64,000 nt of DNA from CAZVVT01 sp964630595 (GTDB lineage: Bacteria; Chlamydiota; Chlamydiia; Chlamydiales; VFKH01). This document shows positions 1 to 8,903 of the stretch, one piece after another. The stretch spans positions 62,001-126,000 of the forward strand of contig CAZVVT010000001.1 in the NCBI GenBank assembly GCA_964630595.1, read 5' to 3'. The notes below the pieces were generated by a model. That model ran no database searches, was not told where the DNA came from, and saw only the letters and a list, made by a program, of their open reading frames with translations. Position 1 is the first letter of the stretch. Every line of letters starts with the position of its first letter. Made by a program: the position numbers and the translations under genes.

Positions 1-1
1 C

Positions 2-250
2 GGCACCTCTCTCGGCATTGCCGCCGTCATCATCATGGGGCTGCCCATGATCGTTCAGCCCCTCACAGGGGCTTTATTGGATATGAACTGGGATGGCGTC
101 ATGGTGCAAGACGCCCCTCTCTACTCACGTGCTAACTTCACCAGCGCTTTCGTCCTTTTTCCCATCTGCTTTGCCATAGCGCTTCTCGCCTCTTTCTTTG
201 TCAAAGAAACACCTGCAAGAGAACATGATGAAGTTCATTCTCCGGTTTGA
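2..250 (+). CDS. MFS transporter, C-terminal fragment
   Basis: The frame is open from the left edge and ends at a stop at 250, so only the last ~82 residues are present. They show two hydrophobic stretches, with a conserved-looking turn (MGLPMIVQPLTGALLD) followed by a final helix ending in FFVKETPAR and a charged tail. This is the usual end of a 12-helix major facilitator superfamily permease. The substrate cannot be read from this part. Its last 26 bases overlap the start of the PEP synthase, which suggests the two are co-transcribed. Confidence 0.7.
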   Translation, partial: GTSLGIAAVIIMGLPMIVQPLTGALLDMNWDGVMVQDAPLYSRANFTSAFVLFPICFAIALLASFFVKETPAREHDEVHSPV

Positions 251-2594
251 CGAAATTAGCATTCGCGATGTTCCCCTCGTAGGCGGGAAAAACGCCTCTT
301 TGGGGGAGATGCTCCAAAACACCCAGCTCAAAAAAGCCATTCCGAATGGCTTTGCCATCACGGCTTCTGCCTATCGCTATCTACTCGAAGAGGCCGGCAT
401 TCTGAAACCTCTAAAGGCTGCCCTCAAAGGCCTTAATGTAAAAGATGGCCGCGCTCTGGCGCGTGCAGGCAAAAAGGCCCGGGAATTGATTTTGGGGGCT
501 GAATTTCCTCCTGAACTCACGCGCGCCATTGAAAGCGCGTACAAAAAACTAGGCGGGGGCGAAGTGGCCGTGCGCTCTTCTGCAACGGCAGAGGATTTGC
601 CAACGGCGAGCTTTGCCGGTCAACAGGAATCCTTTCTTCATATTTCAGGAACAAAGCAGCTGCTCGATGCATGCAGGCGCTGTTTTGCCTCGCTATTCAC
701 CAACCGCGCGATTGCCTACCGCGTGGAGAAAAAGTTTGACCACTTCAAAGTTGCCCTCTCCATCGGCATACAAAAAATGGTGCGCTCCGACCAAGGCTCT
801 TCGGGGGTGATTTTCACCCTTGATACCGAAAGCGGCTTCCAGAATGTCATCTTCATTACAGGGGCTTACGGCGTAGGGGAAAGCGTTGTCCAGGGCAGCG
901 TCAACCCCGATGAATTCTACGTCTTCAAACCGACAATGACCCTGATCGACAAGCGTCTGGGTGAAAAGGCAACGCAGATCTCCTTCGGCAAAACCCGCAA
1001 AACTCCCCTGCCCAAACGAAAACAATTTTGCCTCACTGACAAGCAAGTCCTGCAGCTGGCTCAATGGTCCCTGCTCATCGAAAAACACTACAAAAAGCCC
1101 ATGGACATCGAGTGGGCCAAAGATGGTTCTTCCGGCAAGCTCTTCATTGTGCAGGCGCGGCCTGAAACGGTACAGTCGCAGAAAAATCGCAATATCCTAA
1201 AAGAGTATCACCTGGTGCGCAGCGGCACCGTTCTGGCGCGCGGAAAGAGCGTCGGCAACAAGATCGCGCAAGGCAAAGTACACGTTATTAAATCGGTAAA
1301 GGATATCGCCCAATTTAAAAAGGGCGAAATTCTTGTCACCGACATGACCGATCCCGACTGGGTGCCCATCATGGGCATTGCCTCGGCCATCATCACCAAC
1401 CGCGGTGGGCGCACATCGCACGCAGCGATCGTCTCTCGCGAACTGGGCCTGCCCTGCATTGTGGGCACGAATAACGCCACAGAGGTTCTGAAAACGGGCC
1501 ACAAAGTTACGGTGAGCTGCGCCGAAGGAGAACAGGGCCTGGTCTACGACGGCTTCTTGAAATTCCGCATCGACTCCATCGACATGAAAAAGATTCCTAA
1601 GACGAAAACCAAGATCATGATCAATGTCGGCACCCCCGACAGTGCCTTTGAGACCAGTTTTATCCCCAACGATGGTGTGGGCCTAGCGCGTGAGGAGTTC
1701 ATCATTAGCGAGTCCATCCGCATTCATCCCATGGCTCTCGTGCATTTCGACAAGGTAAAAGACAAGAAGACGCGCAAGCAGATCGAGGCCCTCACAACAG
1801 GCTACAGCGACAAAAAGGCCTATTTCGTCGACCGCTTGGCGATGGGCGTTGCGCGCATTGCCGCTGCCTTTTACCCCAAAGAGGTCATCCTCCGTTTCAG
1901 CGACTTCAAGACCAATGAGTACGTCAATCTTCTCGGTGGAAAGTATTTCGAACCCGAAGAAGAAAACCCCATGATCGGTTGGAGAGGCGCTTCTCGCTAT
2001 TACCACCCCGCTTACAAAGAGGGGTTTGGTCTGGAGTGCAAAGCGGTCAAAAAGGTACGCGAAGAGATGGGTTTGACCAATCTCAAAGTGATGATTCCTG
2101 TCTGTCGCACCCCTGACGAGGGGCGAAAGGTGCTTGCCACGATGAAAGAGTTTGGCCTAGCGCGCGGTAAAAAAGGGCTCGAGGTTTATGTGATGTGCGA
2201 AGTGCCCAGCAACGCGATCCTCTCTGAGGAATTCTGCTCTCTCTTCGACGGTTTTAGCATTGGCTCCAACGACCTTACGCAAATGACCCTTGCCGTCGAC
2301 CGCGACAGCGCCCTCGTTGCTGACCTCTTCAACGAACGCAACGAGGCCGTCCTCTTACTCATCAAAGAGGCGATTCATACCGCGAAGAAGCACAAACGCA
2401 AAATTGGCATCTGCGGCGACGCCCCTTCTACCTACCCCGAATTTGCGGAATTTCTCGTCGATTGTGGCATTAACTCCATCAGCCTCAGCCCCGACGCGGC
2501 TCTTCGCACCCGCACCGTCATCGCCAAACGCGAAGCTAAAAACGATAAGAGAGGACGAGTTGGCCGCCCCAGATCTGGTACTGGGTATCGATGA
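225..2594 (+). CDS. ppsA: Phosphoenolpyruvate synthase
   Basis: Makes PEP, AMP and phosphate from pyruvate and ATP, the entry to gluconeogenesis. About 789 residues, the normal length. The N-terminal ATP-binding part shows VGGKNASLGEM and RSSATAEDLPTASFAGQQES. The swivelling phosphohistidine domain has GGRTSHAAIV near residue 398 (the His carries phosphate). The C-terminal barrel has GFSIGSNDLTQ and GICGDAP with the catalytic Cys near residue 729. The start is placed at the ATG at 225 (a second ATG follows directly) because an AAGAGA-like site precedes it; a TTG at 198 is possible but buried in the upstream gene. The last ~20 residues are a basic tail beyond the family's usual end, read from DNA shared with the convergent gene. 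Confidence 0.95.
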   Translation: MMKFILRFDEISIRDVPLVGGKNASLGEMLQNTQLKKAIPNGFAITASAYRYLLEEAGILKPLKAALKGLNVKDGRALARAGKKARELILGAEFPPELTRAIESAYKKLGGGEVAVRSSATAEDLPTASFAGQQESFLHISGTKQLLDACRRCFASLFTNRAIAYRVEKKFDHFKVALSIGIQKMVRSDQGSSGVIFTLDTESGFQNVIFITGAYGVGESVVQGSVNPDEFYVFKPTMTLIDKRLGEKATQISFGKTRKTPLPKRKQFCLTDKQVLQLAQWSLLIEKHYKKPMDIEWAKDGSSGKLFIVQARPETVQSQKNRNILKEYHLVRSGTVLARGKSVGNKIAQGKVHVIKSVKDIAQFKKGEILVTDMTDPDWVPIMGIASAIITNRGGRTSHAAIVSRELGLPCIVGTNNATEVLKTGHKVTVSCAEGEQGLVYDGFLKFRIDSIDMKKIPKTKTKIMINVGTPDSAFETSFIPNDGVGLAREEFIISESIRIHPMALVHFDKVKDKKTRKQIEALTTGYSDKKAYFVDRLAMGVARIAAAFYPKEVILRFSDFKTNEYVNLLGGKYFEPEEENPMIGWRGASRYYHPAYKEGFGLECKAVKKVREEMGLTNLKVMIPVCRTPDEGRKVLATMKEFGLARGKKGLEVYVMCEVPSNAILSEEFCSLFDGFSIGSNDLTQMTLAVDRDSALVADLFNERNEAVLLLIKEAIHTAKKHKRKIGICGDAPSTYPEFAEFLVDCGINSISLSPDAALRTRTVIAKREAKNDKRGRVGRPRSGTGYR

Positions 2595-3252
2595 AGTCGT
2601 AAGGGAAGCTTTCGTGGCCGCCGTAGTGGCGGTATTCATAGAAGGGCACGGCGGAGAGAAAGAGACAGGACAAAAAGTGGTAGTTGATAGGCAAGTCGAC
2701 ACGGTACTGCAGCTCGTTGGACATGGCCAAGGTCAACGGTAGGTTGTCAGGATCGTTCGAGACGTGTGAGCTGCCGGAAAGCATCCACTTCACTTTAGCA
2801 TACAGGCCTACACTCCACCGTGAGGGCAACTGTACGACGGAGAGAAATCCTCCTGCGAGATATTGGATGTCGTCGCGGTAGTGAAAGGTCGTAGAAGAAG
2901 GAGGTAGAAAGATCGTCTGCTCCTCCAAATAGCCATAACCAACGAAAGGGGTCAGGTAGCGAAAGTTATAGCCCAGCCGCCCTTCAAGCTGCCAATCAAC
3001 AAGGCTTGACTTCAGCGCTCTGCCGCTCGCGTTTGCACCGTGGAGCATGCCGCTGGCGTAGTAAACGTCGCCGCCGAAGTAGATGGTAGAGGGCCGCAGC
3101 TGATTGTACGCAGCAAAAATACCGTACAGGACCCCCTGCTGCTGCGATCCGCTCGAGCGCATTTTTTTGACGTGGTAGATCTCCGGCCCAATGGAAACCA
3201 CATGCGCACAAATCACTGCAGGAAGTAGCAAACTCCAAAATAAAAATTGCAC
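2536..3252 (-). CDS. Predicted outer-membrane beta-barrel protein
   Basis: About 238 residues. I place the start at the GTG at 3252 because an AAGGAG lies 8 bases upstream of it; longer frames to 3291 have no such site. The N-terminus is a signal peptide (VQFLFWSLLLPAVICA). The mature part is rich in Tyr, Trp and Phe with alternating polar/hydrophobic stretches, and it ends in a strand with terminal Phe (LVLSYRF), the signature recognised by the outer-membrane assembly machinery. No specific family is recognised. The 3' end overlaps ppsA by 59 bases on the opposite strand. Confidence 0.7.
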   Translation of the reverse strand: MQFLFWSLLLPAVICAHVVSIGPEIYHVKKMRSSGSQQQGVLYGIFAAYNQLRPSTIYFGGDVYYASGMLHGANASGRALKSSLVDWQLEGRLGYNFRYLTPFVGYGYLEEQTIFLPPSSTTFHYRDDIQYLAGGFLSVVQLPSRWSVGLYAKVKWMLSGSSHVSNDPDNLPLTLAMSNELQYRVDLPINYHFLSCLFLSAVPFYEYRHYGGHESFPYDFIDTQYQIWGGQLVLSYRF

Positions 3253-3306
3253 GGTTAGGTCTCCTTGACATATACCAGAACCGCTTTGCAACGCAAGGAG
3301 AAGCAG

Positions 3307-3873
3307 ATGAGATGGATGAGCGTTTTTTTAGCCCTAACCACTACCCTAAACTGTGCGGACTGGGAACAACGCTTAATCGCTGCTGAAAGCGGGCTGGTCC
3401 CCGTTGTGAATATGACACATGGAACCGTGCGCTATCGAGACTACGAACGCCCTTTGTTAAGCAGCGAACGAGATGATATTCGCTATGTTGTAACGAGCTT
3501 AGCAAATAACTCAATGGTGACTATTTTATTTAAGAGTACTTCTATTGAACAAGCAGGTCAACGCATTGACAGCGTTCATCCTTTACAATTCCTTCAGTGT
3601 ATCTTTACCAACGAAGAGCTGAAGGCGGGGGTGCATAATATTCGTGCTCGTCCGCAGATTTGGAAGGACTTTTTCGGAGGACTGCGCAGCAGCCTACAAA
3701 AAGAAGCTTCCGATGAAAATCTTGATCAGTATATAGCAGAATTCACACAAAAAGTGGGCGTCGCTTTTGAGCTCGTTCGCCCCTTAGTGGAAGCGCGACG
3801 TTGGGAGGCGTTTGTCGATGTCCTTCTTAAAACTATTCCTCGAAACAACACAAGAAACCGCTACGACGACTAG
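3307..3873 (+). CDS. Secreted protein of unknown function
   Basis: About 188 residues from the ATG at 3307, preceded by AAGGAG at 3295-3300. The first ~20 residues look like a signal peptide (MRWMSVFLALTTTLNC); the Cys could be a lipidation site, although the preceding residues do not fit a good lipobox. The rest is soluble and mixed helix/strand, with no motif I recognise. It overlaps the next gene (BtaA-like) by 56 bases in another frame, so translation of the two is probably coupled. It is transcribed divergently from the barrel gene with only 54 bases between them. Confidence 0.6.
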   Translation: MRWMSVFLALTTTLNCADWEQRLIAAESGLVPVVNMTHGTVRYRDYERPLLSSERDDIRYVVTSLANNSMVTILFKSTSIEQAGQRIDSVHPLQFLQCIFTNEELKAGVHNIRARPQIWKDFFGGLRSSLQKEASDENLDQYIAEFTQKVGVAFELVRPLVEARRWEAFVDVLLKTIPRNNTRNRYDD

Positions 3874-4945
3874 CGATTTCTTTGATCGCTTGAGTTACAG
3901 TATCGGCAATGAGGATTGGAAGACGGAAGCAGCTGCGCTGCAAATTCAGCCCCACCACAGAGTGATCTCGATTACCGGTAGTGGCGACCGCCCCCTGAAT
4001 CTGCTAACGACTTCCTGCAAAGAGCTCATTTCGATCGACTTAAATCCCCTACAGAACCATCTGCTACGGCTGAAAAGAGCAGCTCTTGAACATTTGTCTT
4101 TTGATGAGTACCTCTCCTTCATGGGAGCAACCGATGATCGTGATCGCCTGGCCCGACTACAGCAACTCCCACTAGAAGAGCCAACTCGTCAATTTTGGCT
4201 GAAAAGGCCGCGCATGATCACAAAGGGCATTCTTTACCAGGGAGTGGTAGAAAGATCCTTGGCACGCGCCTCTTGGCTTTTTCGGGCCTTGCGCCCGGGA
4301 AAGGTAGATGCTTTATTTGCCTTTGATTCTATCGATGAACAAAGAGCCTTTGTTAAGAAGCACTGGGATAAACCCGCCGTGCGCAGATTCCTTTCGATAG
4401 CACTCAAGCCCTCGATCATTAAGCGCCTCGTTAACGATCCCTGCCTCTATTCTAACCTCGATCCTACGGTGAACATTGCTACCTATATCTACGATCGATG
4501 TCTACTCTATCTCAATACCTATCTTGCCAAAGACAGTCTTATCCTGAACTTGATGATGAACAAGCGCGTGCTGCCCGCAGCCTACCCCGCCTATCTGCGC
4601 GAGAAAGAAGTGAATGCGATCAGAAAAAATCTCGGGTGCCTTTCGATTGTTACAGAAGATCTGATTACTTATTTAGAAAGCTGCCCAGAGGCCAGCATAG
4701 ACGTTTTTTCTCTCGCTGATGTCGCCTCTTATCTCGATGCAGAAAGCGTTGTTCGTTTGCTCAAAGCCGTGAAACGCGCAGCGCGCCCCGGCGCCCGCTT
4801 TTGCATGAGACAATTTCTCTCTAACCACACCATTCCAGAAGAACTCACTTCGTACTTTGTGCGCGAACCGGATTTGGAACAGCGCCTCACCAAAGAGGAC
4901 TCCTGTATTTTCTACAAATTTACTACCGGTACGATCAGGTCATAG
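3818..4945 (+). CDS. DUF3419 / BtaA-like 3-amino-3-carboxypropyl transferase
   Basis: About 375 residues. The segment VISITGSGDRPLNLLT followed by ELISIDLNPLQNHLLRLK is the SAM-binding core of the DUF3419 family. Its best-known member, BtaA, moves the aminocarboxypropyl group of S-adenosylmethionine to diacylglycerol, the first step of betaine-lipid synthesis. The C-terminal part (DVFSLADVASYLD, RPGARFCMRQFL) completes the methyltransferase-like fold. The start is the ATG at 3818, with GGAGG about 9 bases upstream and inside the previous gene. No BtaB-like N-methyltransferase is in the window, so the acceptor is uncertain. The 3' end overlaps the convergent dioxygenase by 11 bases. Confidence 0.8.
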   Translation: MSFLKLFLETTQETATTTSDFFDRLSYSIGNEDWKTEAAALQIQPHHRVISITGSGDRPLNLLTTSCKELISIDLNPLQNHLLRLKRAALEHLSFDEYLSFMGATDDRDRLARLQQLPLEEPTRQFWLKRPRMITKGILYQGVVERSLARASWLFRALRPGKVDALFAFDSIDEQRAFVKKHWDKPAVRRFLSIALKPSIIKRLVNDPCLYSNLDPTVNIATYIYDRCLLYLNTYLAKDSLILNLMMNKRVLPAAYPAYLREKEVNAIRKNLGCLSIVTEDLITYLESCPEASIDVFSLADVASYLDAESVVRLLKAVKRAARPGARFCMRQFLSNHTIPEELTSYFVREPDLEQRLTKEDSCIFYKFTTGTIRS

Positions 4946-5924
4946 CTGCGAGAATACGTCTCTTACCAGTGAAAGGGGCTCTTCCGTGCATGGCGAGCAT
5001 ATTATCTAAGACAAGAACATCTCTCTTCTGCCACGGGAAATAGATCGTATTGTCATCGAGCGTATCCATTACGCTGTAGAGGTCTTCTCGAGAAATAGGT
5101 GTGCCGTCTGCATAGCGTACTTCGTGCAACCGCGTATGCGGCAAGCAATAAAAGGCTTTTGCTGCGACATACTTCCACGTGCCCAGCAATCGAGGGTTGA
5201 AGTCGAAAAGGTGCGCCTGGTTGAACCAAACCTCCTCCCCTGTTTGTGGGTGGCGGCTCAAGCCGGGGCCTGTCTGTTCAATGCGAATCCAGTTCTTATG
5301 CCAGGCATAATCAAACTCCGCTTCGCGGCATTTTGCCTCCACCTCTTCGCGGCTGGTGGTTTCAAACACCGTCGACCAGGGCTTGTGAGAGGGGTTGAGC
5401 AGCTTCATCAGCAGATTTTCGTCGTGATAGCAAGAGCGATAGCGCACCTTCTTCTGCGCAAAGCGCTCTTTCACACCTTTATCCATCGACTTAGCTACCT
5501 GTCGCGCATCGGCAATGATGGTCTCCCCCTCTTTTTCCGGCGGAGTTTCACAGTAAAAGTAGATGTGCTTCGGATATTTCTTCACAAAGGAGAGTTCATT
5601 GTGCAAAGGAATTTTAAAAGAGGGCGGCGCTTCCGTTGATGTATAGACGCCCGCTTTGATTTTCTTACGAGGGCTGTCGCCACCGATATAATCCAAAAAT
5701 TCTCCCAGACCCAGCGTCTCAATGACCGCCACAAAAGCGTCGACATCGTTGAAAGGGAAATTGCGCAAAAGCACTCCCCCGTGACGCAACAGCAATCCTC
5801 GAAACTCTCCCTGTTTTTCGCGCAGAAAGGCAAGGATTTCCGGTAAGCCGTCGCTTTCATTTACAGGCTCCATCACAAGCGGTAGTCCCTGTTCATTGAT
5901 GGTATAGGTCTTGACTCGGTCCAT
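4935..5924 (-). CDS. TauD/TfdA-family Fe(II)/2-oxoglutarate dioxygenase
   Basis: About 329 residues. The iron ligands are visible as His-Asn-Glu at residues 108-110 (PLHNELSF) and His313 (NMLAMHGR), with an Arg near 322-323 for 2-oxoglutarate. The first motif is HxE instead of the commoner HxD; HxE occurs in the SyrP-like and clavaminate synthase-like branches that hydroxylate amino-acid-like substrates. ETPPEKEGETIIADAR is another conserved piece of that branch. I chose the ATG at 5924; a TTG at 5960 would add 12 residues, and neither has a clear ribosome-binding site. The substrate is unknown. Its neighbour is a BtaA-like transferase on the other strand. Confidence 0.85.
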   Translation of the reverse strand: MDRVKTYTINEQGLPLVMEPVNESDGLPEILAFLREKQGEFRGLLLRHGGVLLRNFPFNDVDAFVAVIETLGLGEFLDYIGGDSPRKKIKAGVYTSTEAPPSFKIPLHNELSFVKKYPKHIYFYCETPPEKEGETIIADARQVAKSMDKGVKERFAQKKVRYRSCYHDENLLMKLLNPSHKPWSTVFETTSREEVEAKCREAEFDYAWHKNWIRIEQTGPGLSRHPQTGEEVWFNQAHLFDFNPRLLGTWKYVAAKAFYCLPHTRLHEVRYADGTPISREDLYSVMDTLDDNTIYFPWQKRDVLVLDNMLAMHGRAPFTGKRRILAAMT

Positions 5925-5969
5925 GACGACACGGTAACGTTTCTGGCTAAACAACCTCAAGAATTTGTT

Positions 5970-6599
5970 ATGCGTATTGCACTTGCCCTTTTCCTCTGCC
6001 TTGCCTCCATTCTGTCAGCAGACAAGCCCTTAGTGTTGATTTTGCTCGGTCCGCCTGCTTCAGGAAAGGGAACGCAGGCCGTCGTTTTGAAAGAGGATTT
6101 GCATATCCCCCACATCTCTACAGGAGATTTGCTGCGGGGCAACATTCGCGAAGGGACAGATCTTGGGAAACAGGCCAAAGCCTATCTCGATGCAGGCCAG
6201 CTTGTGCCCGATGAGCTCGTACTCGACATGCTCTTTGCCCGCATCGCGCAAAGCGACGCTCAAAATGGGTACATTCTCGACGGTTTTCCTCGCACTATCG
6301 CTCAAGCCGATGCCTACGGCTGTCATGTGAAGGAAAACATCAACCTCTACGTGATCAATCTTGATGTCTCTGATGCAACGGTACTTGCGCGCATTCAAAA
6401 ACGAGCGCGAGAACAAAACCGCAGCGACGATACCCCGGAAATCGCTCAAGCACGGCTAGCTGTCTACCGCGAGCAAACAGCTCCCCTCATCGCCTACTAC
6501 CAAAAAGCAGGCGTCCTCTACTCCGTAGATGGTAATCGCGACCGTCCGGAAGAAGTAACAAAAGAAATTCTACAAATTATCGTTAGTAAAGCCGCTTAA
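5970..6599 (+). CDS. adk: Adenylate kinase-like protein with signal peptide
   Basis: 209 residues. After a hydrophobic leader (residues 1-17, apparent cleavage at ILSA-DK) comes a full adenylate kinase: P-loop GPPASGKGTQ, AMP-binding HISTGDLLR, DGFPRTIAQAD, and RSDDTPE of a short LID without zinc Cys. This family interconverts ATP, AMP and ADP, normally in the cytoplasm. There is no Met between the leader and the P-loop, so the leader cannot be dropped simply by choosing a later ATG; a GTG just before the P-loop has no ribosome-binding site. If the leader works, the enzyme is periplasmic or exported. It overlaps the convergent FkbM gene by 17 bases. Confidence 0.85.
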   Translation: MRIALALFLCLASILSADKPLVLILLGPPASGKGTQAVVLKEDLHIPHISTGDLLRGNIREGTDLGKQAKAYLDAGQLVPDELVLDMLFARIAQSDAQNGYILDGFPRTIAQADAYGCHVKENINLYVINLDVSDATVLARIQKRAREQNRSDDTPEIAQARLAVYREQTAPLIAYYQKAGVLYSVDGNRDRPEEVTKEILQIIVSKAA

Positions 6600-7332
6600 G
6601 GGCTCGCTTAAACTCACGTTCGCGATCGGCTGTGATCGCGATCAGGTCGGTGTAGTCGGTTACATAGCCGGGACGAACACGCTCGTCTGTTTTGATGTCA
6701 AAGCAGACATAGCCGAGCGTCTCCATTCTTTGGATCGTATCGGGTTCGAGTTTACCGGGTAGATAGCTATATTCGAAGAGAACCGGAGGTCTATGTTTCG
6801 AAAGGATCAACTGCGCTCCCTGCATGACGTGAGCTTCATGTCCCTCAGTATCAATCTTGAGAAAATGCACCGTAGGCAGCTCTCCCTTTTCCACAAGTGC
6901 ATCGAGGTGCTCTGTCTCTACTTCTACAGACTCGGTCACCCCCGGCATACGCTCAGGATTCATCATAGAGGGCTCAATAGTGGAGCACTGCGCCGTAAGA
7001 TCATTGGGGTAAAGGCACATTTGAACCTTCTGCCCAGAAATACTAGACACTGCCTTCTCGCGCACTTCAACGTTATGCGCCTGAGCAAAGCGCTTTTTCA
7101 AGCCAGCAGCAATATAGGGGTTAGCCTCATAGGCAATCACTTTACCACTTTTCCCCACCAACTTACTGTAGTGGTTCGCATAGCCGCCGCTATGAGCACC
7201 CACATCGATTACGAAATCGCCCGGCTTCGTACAATAGCCTGCAATCTTTTCACGATGCTTTTCGAGCAGTTTTCTCGTCTTTTCCCTGCCCAAAAGGCGC
7301 CAACGCATTAAAAAAGCTTTCGTCAGTGACAT
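6583..7332 (-). CDS. FkbM-family methyltransferase
   Basis: 249 residues. The SAM site is PGDFVIDVGAHSGGYANHYS near residues 38-57, followed by KVIAYEANP and, later, HFLKIDTEGHEAHVMQGA, a hallmark of the FkbM family of sugar/polyketide O-methyltransferases and look-alikes. The C-terminus VLFEYSYL... and a GYVCFDI segment also fit. It starts at the ATG at 7332 and is divergent from homospermidine synthase, with 48 bases between them. The substrate is unknown; the window contains several glycosyltransferases, so a surface glycan is one possibility. Confidence 0.85.
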   Translation of the reverse strand: MSLTKAFLMRWRLLGREKTRKLLEKHREKIAGYCTKPGDFVIDVGAHSGGYANHYSKLVGKSGKVIAYEANPYIAAGLKKRFAQAHNVEVREKAVSSISGQKVQMCLYPNDLTAQCSTIEPSMMNPERMPGVTESVEVETEHLDALVEKGELPTVHFLKIDTEGHEAHVMQGAQLILSKHRPPVLFEYSYLPGKLEPDTIQRMETLGYVCFDIKTDERVRPGYVTDYTDLIAITADREREFKRALKRLY

Positions 7333-7380
7333 AACCGGAAACTATATCCACAATAAGTCGTTCTTTGCTATAGAAAACCC

Positions 7381-8829
7381 ATGGTTGAATTTTCGCGAAA
7401 AATCCTCATCTTGGGCTGCGGCAGCGTCTGCCAATGCACACTACCTATCTTGTTGAAACACATTGATGTAGCTCCCAAGAATGTCACTATTATGGACTTT
7501 GCAGACAACCGCAAACGCATCAATAGCGCTCTGAAAAAGGGCGTACGCTATATCCAGAAAAGAGTTACTAAAGCAAACTACGCCTCTGTCCTAAAAGAAC
7601 AAGTACAGGAGGGGGATATACTAATTGATCTCTCCTGGGAGATCGAAACCCGCTCTTTGATTGAGTGGTGCCACGCCAATGGGGTCGCCTTTCTCAACAC
7701 CTCCGTAGAGGTCTGGAACGCCCTCAAGCAGCATCCCAAAGACCCTGCAGAGCTCACACTCTACCATCGCCAAATGGCGCTGCATGAGATGGTGCGTTCT
7801 TGGAAGAACAAGAAGGGCCCCACTGCTATCATCGATCATGGAGCCAACCCCGGTCTTGTCTCCCACTTCACTAAGCAGGCCCTGGTCGATATTGCCACGC
7901 GCTTAGTAAAGAAAAAAGACCGTCGCCGCGCCTCTTTAGAAAAGGCCTTATCGACGCAAAATTTCCCCGCACTCGCCCACCTATCCGGTGTCAAAACCAT
8001 CCATATTTCTGAGCGCGACACACAAATTACGCGCGATCCCAAAAAGGTCAACGAGTTCGTCAATACCTGGAGCGTTGCCGGTCTTCTTGAAGAGGGCATG
8101 GCCCCTGCAGAAATCGGCTGGGGCACTCACGAAAGAACCCTTCCTGAAGGGGCGCGCACTCACAAAACAGGCCCGCGCAACCAAATCTTCCTCTCTCAGA
8201 AGGGGGCCAAAACGTGGGTGCAATCGTGGGTGCCCAGCGGCCCCATCACGGGCATGGTGATCCGTCATGGCGAGGCGTATAGCATCTCCAAATACTTGAC
8301 CGTCTGGAAGGGCGACAAGCCCATCTACCGTCCCACCGTGCACTACGCCTACTGCCCTTGTGACTCTACGATCAATTCCCTTCACGAGCTGGAAATGCGT
8401 CATTTCGTCCCGCAAACGGACCACCGCATCCTCAACGATGAGGTGATCTCCGGCAAAGATGAGCTGGGTTGCCTACTGATGGGCCATGATTTCCGCTCTT
8501 GGTGGATCGGCAGCATTCTCGACGTCGAAGAATCACGCCGCCTCGTCCCTCATCAAAACGCTACCACGGTACAGGTAGCCATCGCCATTGTCGCCGCTGC
8601 CATCTACATCGTGCGCCACCCCAACGAAGGCTTCTGCACACCCGATGACCTCGACTACAAAGAGATCCTCGCCATCGCCAAGCCCTACTTAGGCGAGTTT
8701 CTCTCCATTCCGGTAAACTGGTCTCCCCTTGATCACGCACAAGCCCTCTCCGATTTTGGCGCCAAAGTGCCCCCCGAAAAGGACATGTGGCAATTCAGCA
8801 CCTTCCAGATCGGCTGGCCCTGCGGTTAA
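7381..8829 (+). CDS. hss: Homospermidine synthase
   Basis: 482 residues, the usual size. It makes sym-homospermidine from two putrescine molecules (or putrescine plus spermidine) using NAD without net redox change. The Rossmann start KILILGCGSVCQC (residues 7-19) and the later HGANPGLVSHF and DRRILNDEVISGKDELGCLL are typical of this saccharopine-dehydrogenase-like family. The frame has a clear ATG start, although no strong Shine-Dalgarno site precedes it. No polyamine decarboxylase is in the window, so putrescine is presumably imported or made by genes elsewhere. Confidence 0.9.
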   Translation: MVEFSRKILILGCGSVCQCTLPILLKHIDVAPKNVTIMDFADNRKRINSALKKGVRYIQKRVTKANYASVLKEQVQEGDILIDLSWEIETRSLIEWCHANGVAFLNTSVEVWNALKQHPKDPAELTLYHRQMALHEMVRSWKNKKGPTAIIDHGANPGLVSHFTKQALVDIATRLVKKKDRRRASLEKALSTQNFPALAHLSGVKTIHISERDTQITRDPKKVNEFVNTWSVAGLLEEGMAPAEIGWGTHERTLPEGARTHKTGPRNQIFLSQKGAKTWVQSWVPSGPITGMVIRHGEAYSISKYLTVWKGDKPIYRPTVHYAYCPCDSTINSLHELEMRHFVPQTDHRILNDEVISGKDELGCLLMGHDFRSWWIGSILDVEESRRLVPHQNATTVQVAIAIVAAAIYIVRHPNEGFCTPDDLDYKEILAIAKPYLGEFLSIPVNWSPLDHAQALSDFGAKVPPEKDMWQFSTFQIGWPCG

Positions 8830-8903
8830 TAATCTGAGTCAGATGTATTTTTCCAATAGATTACGAGAATCTTACACGCTAAGCTTTTAAAAAAGGAAAA
8901 TCT

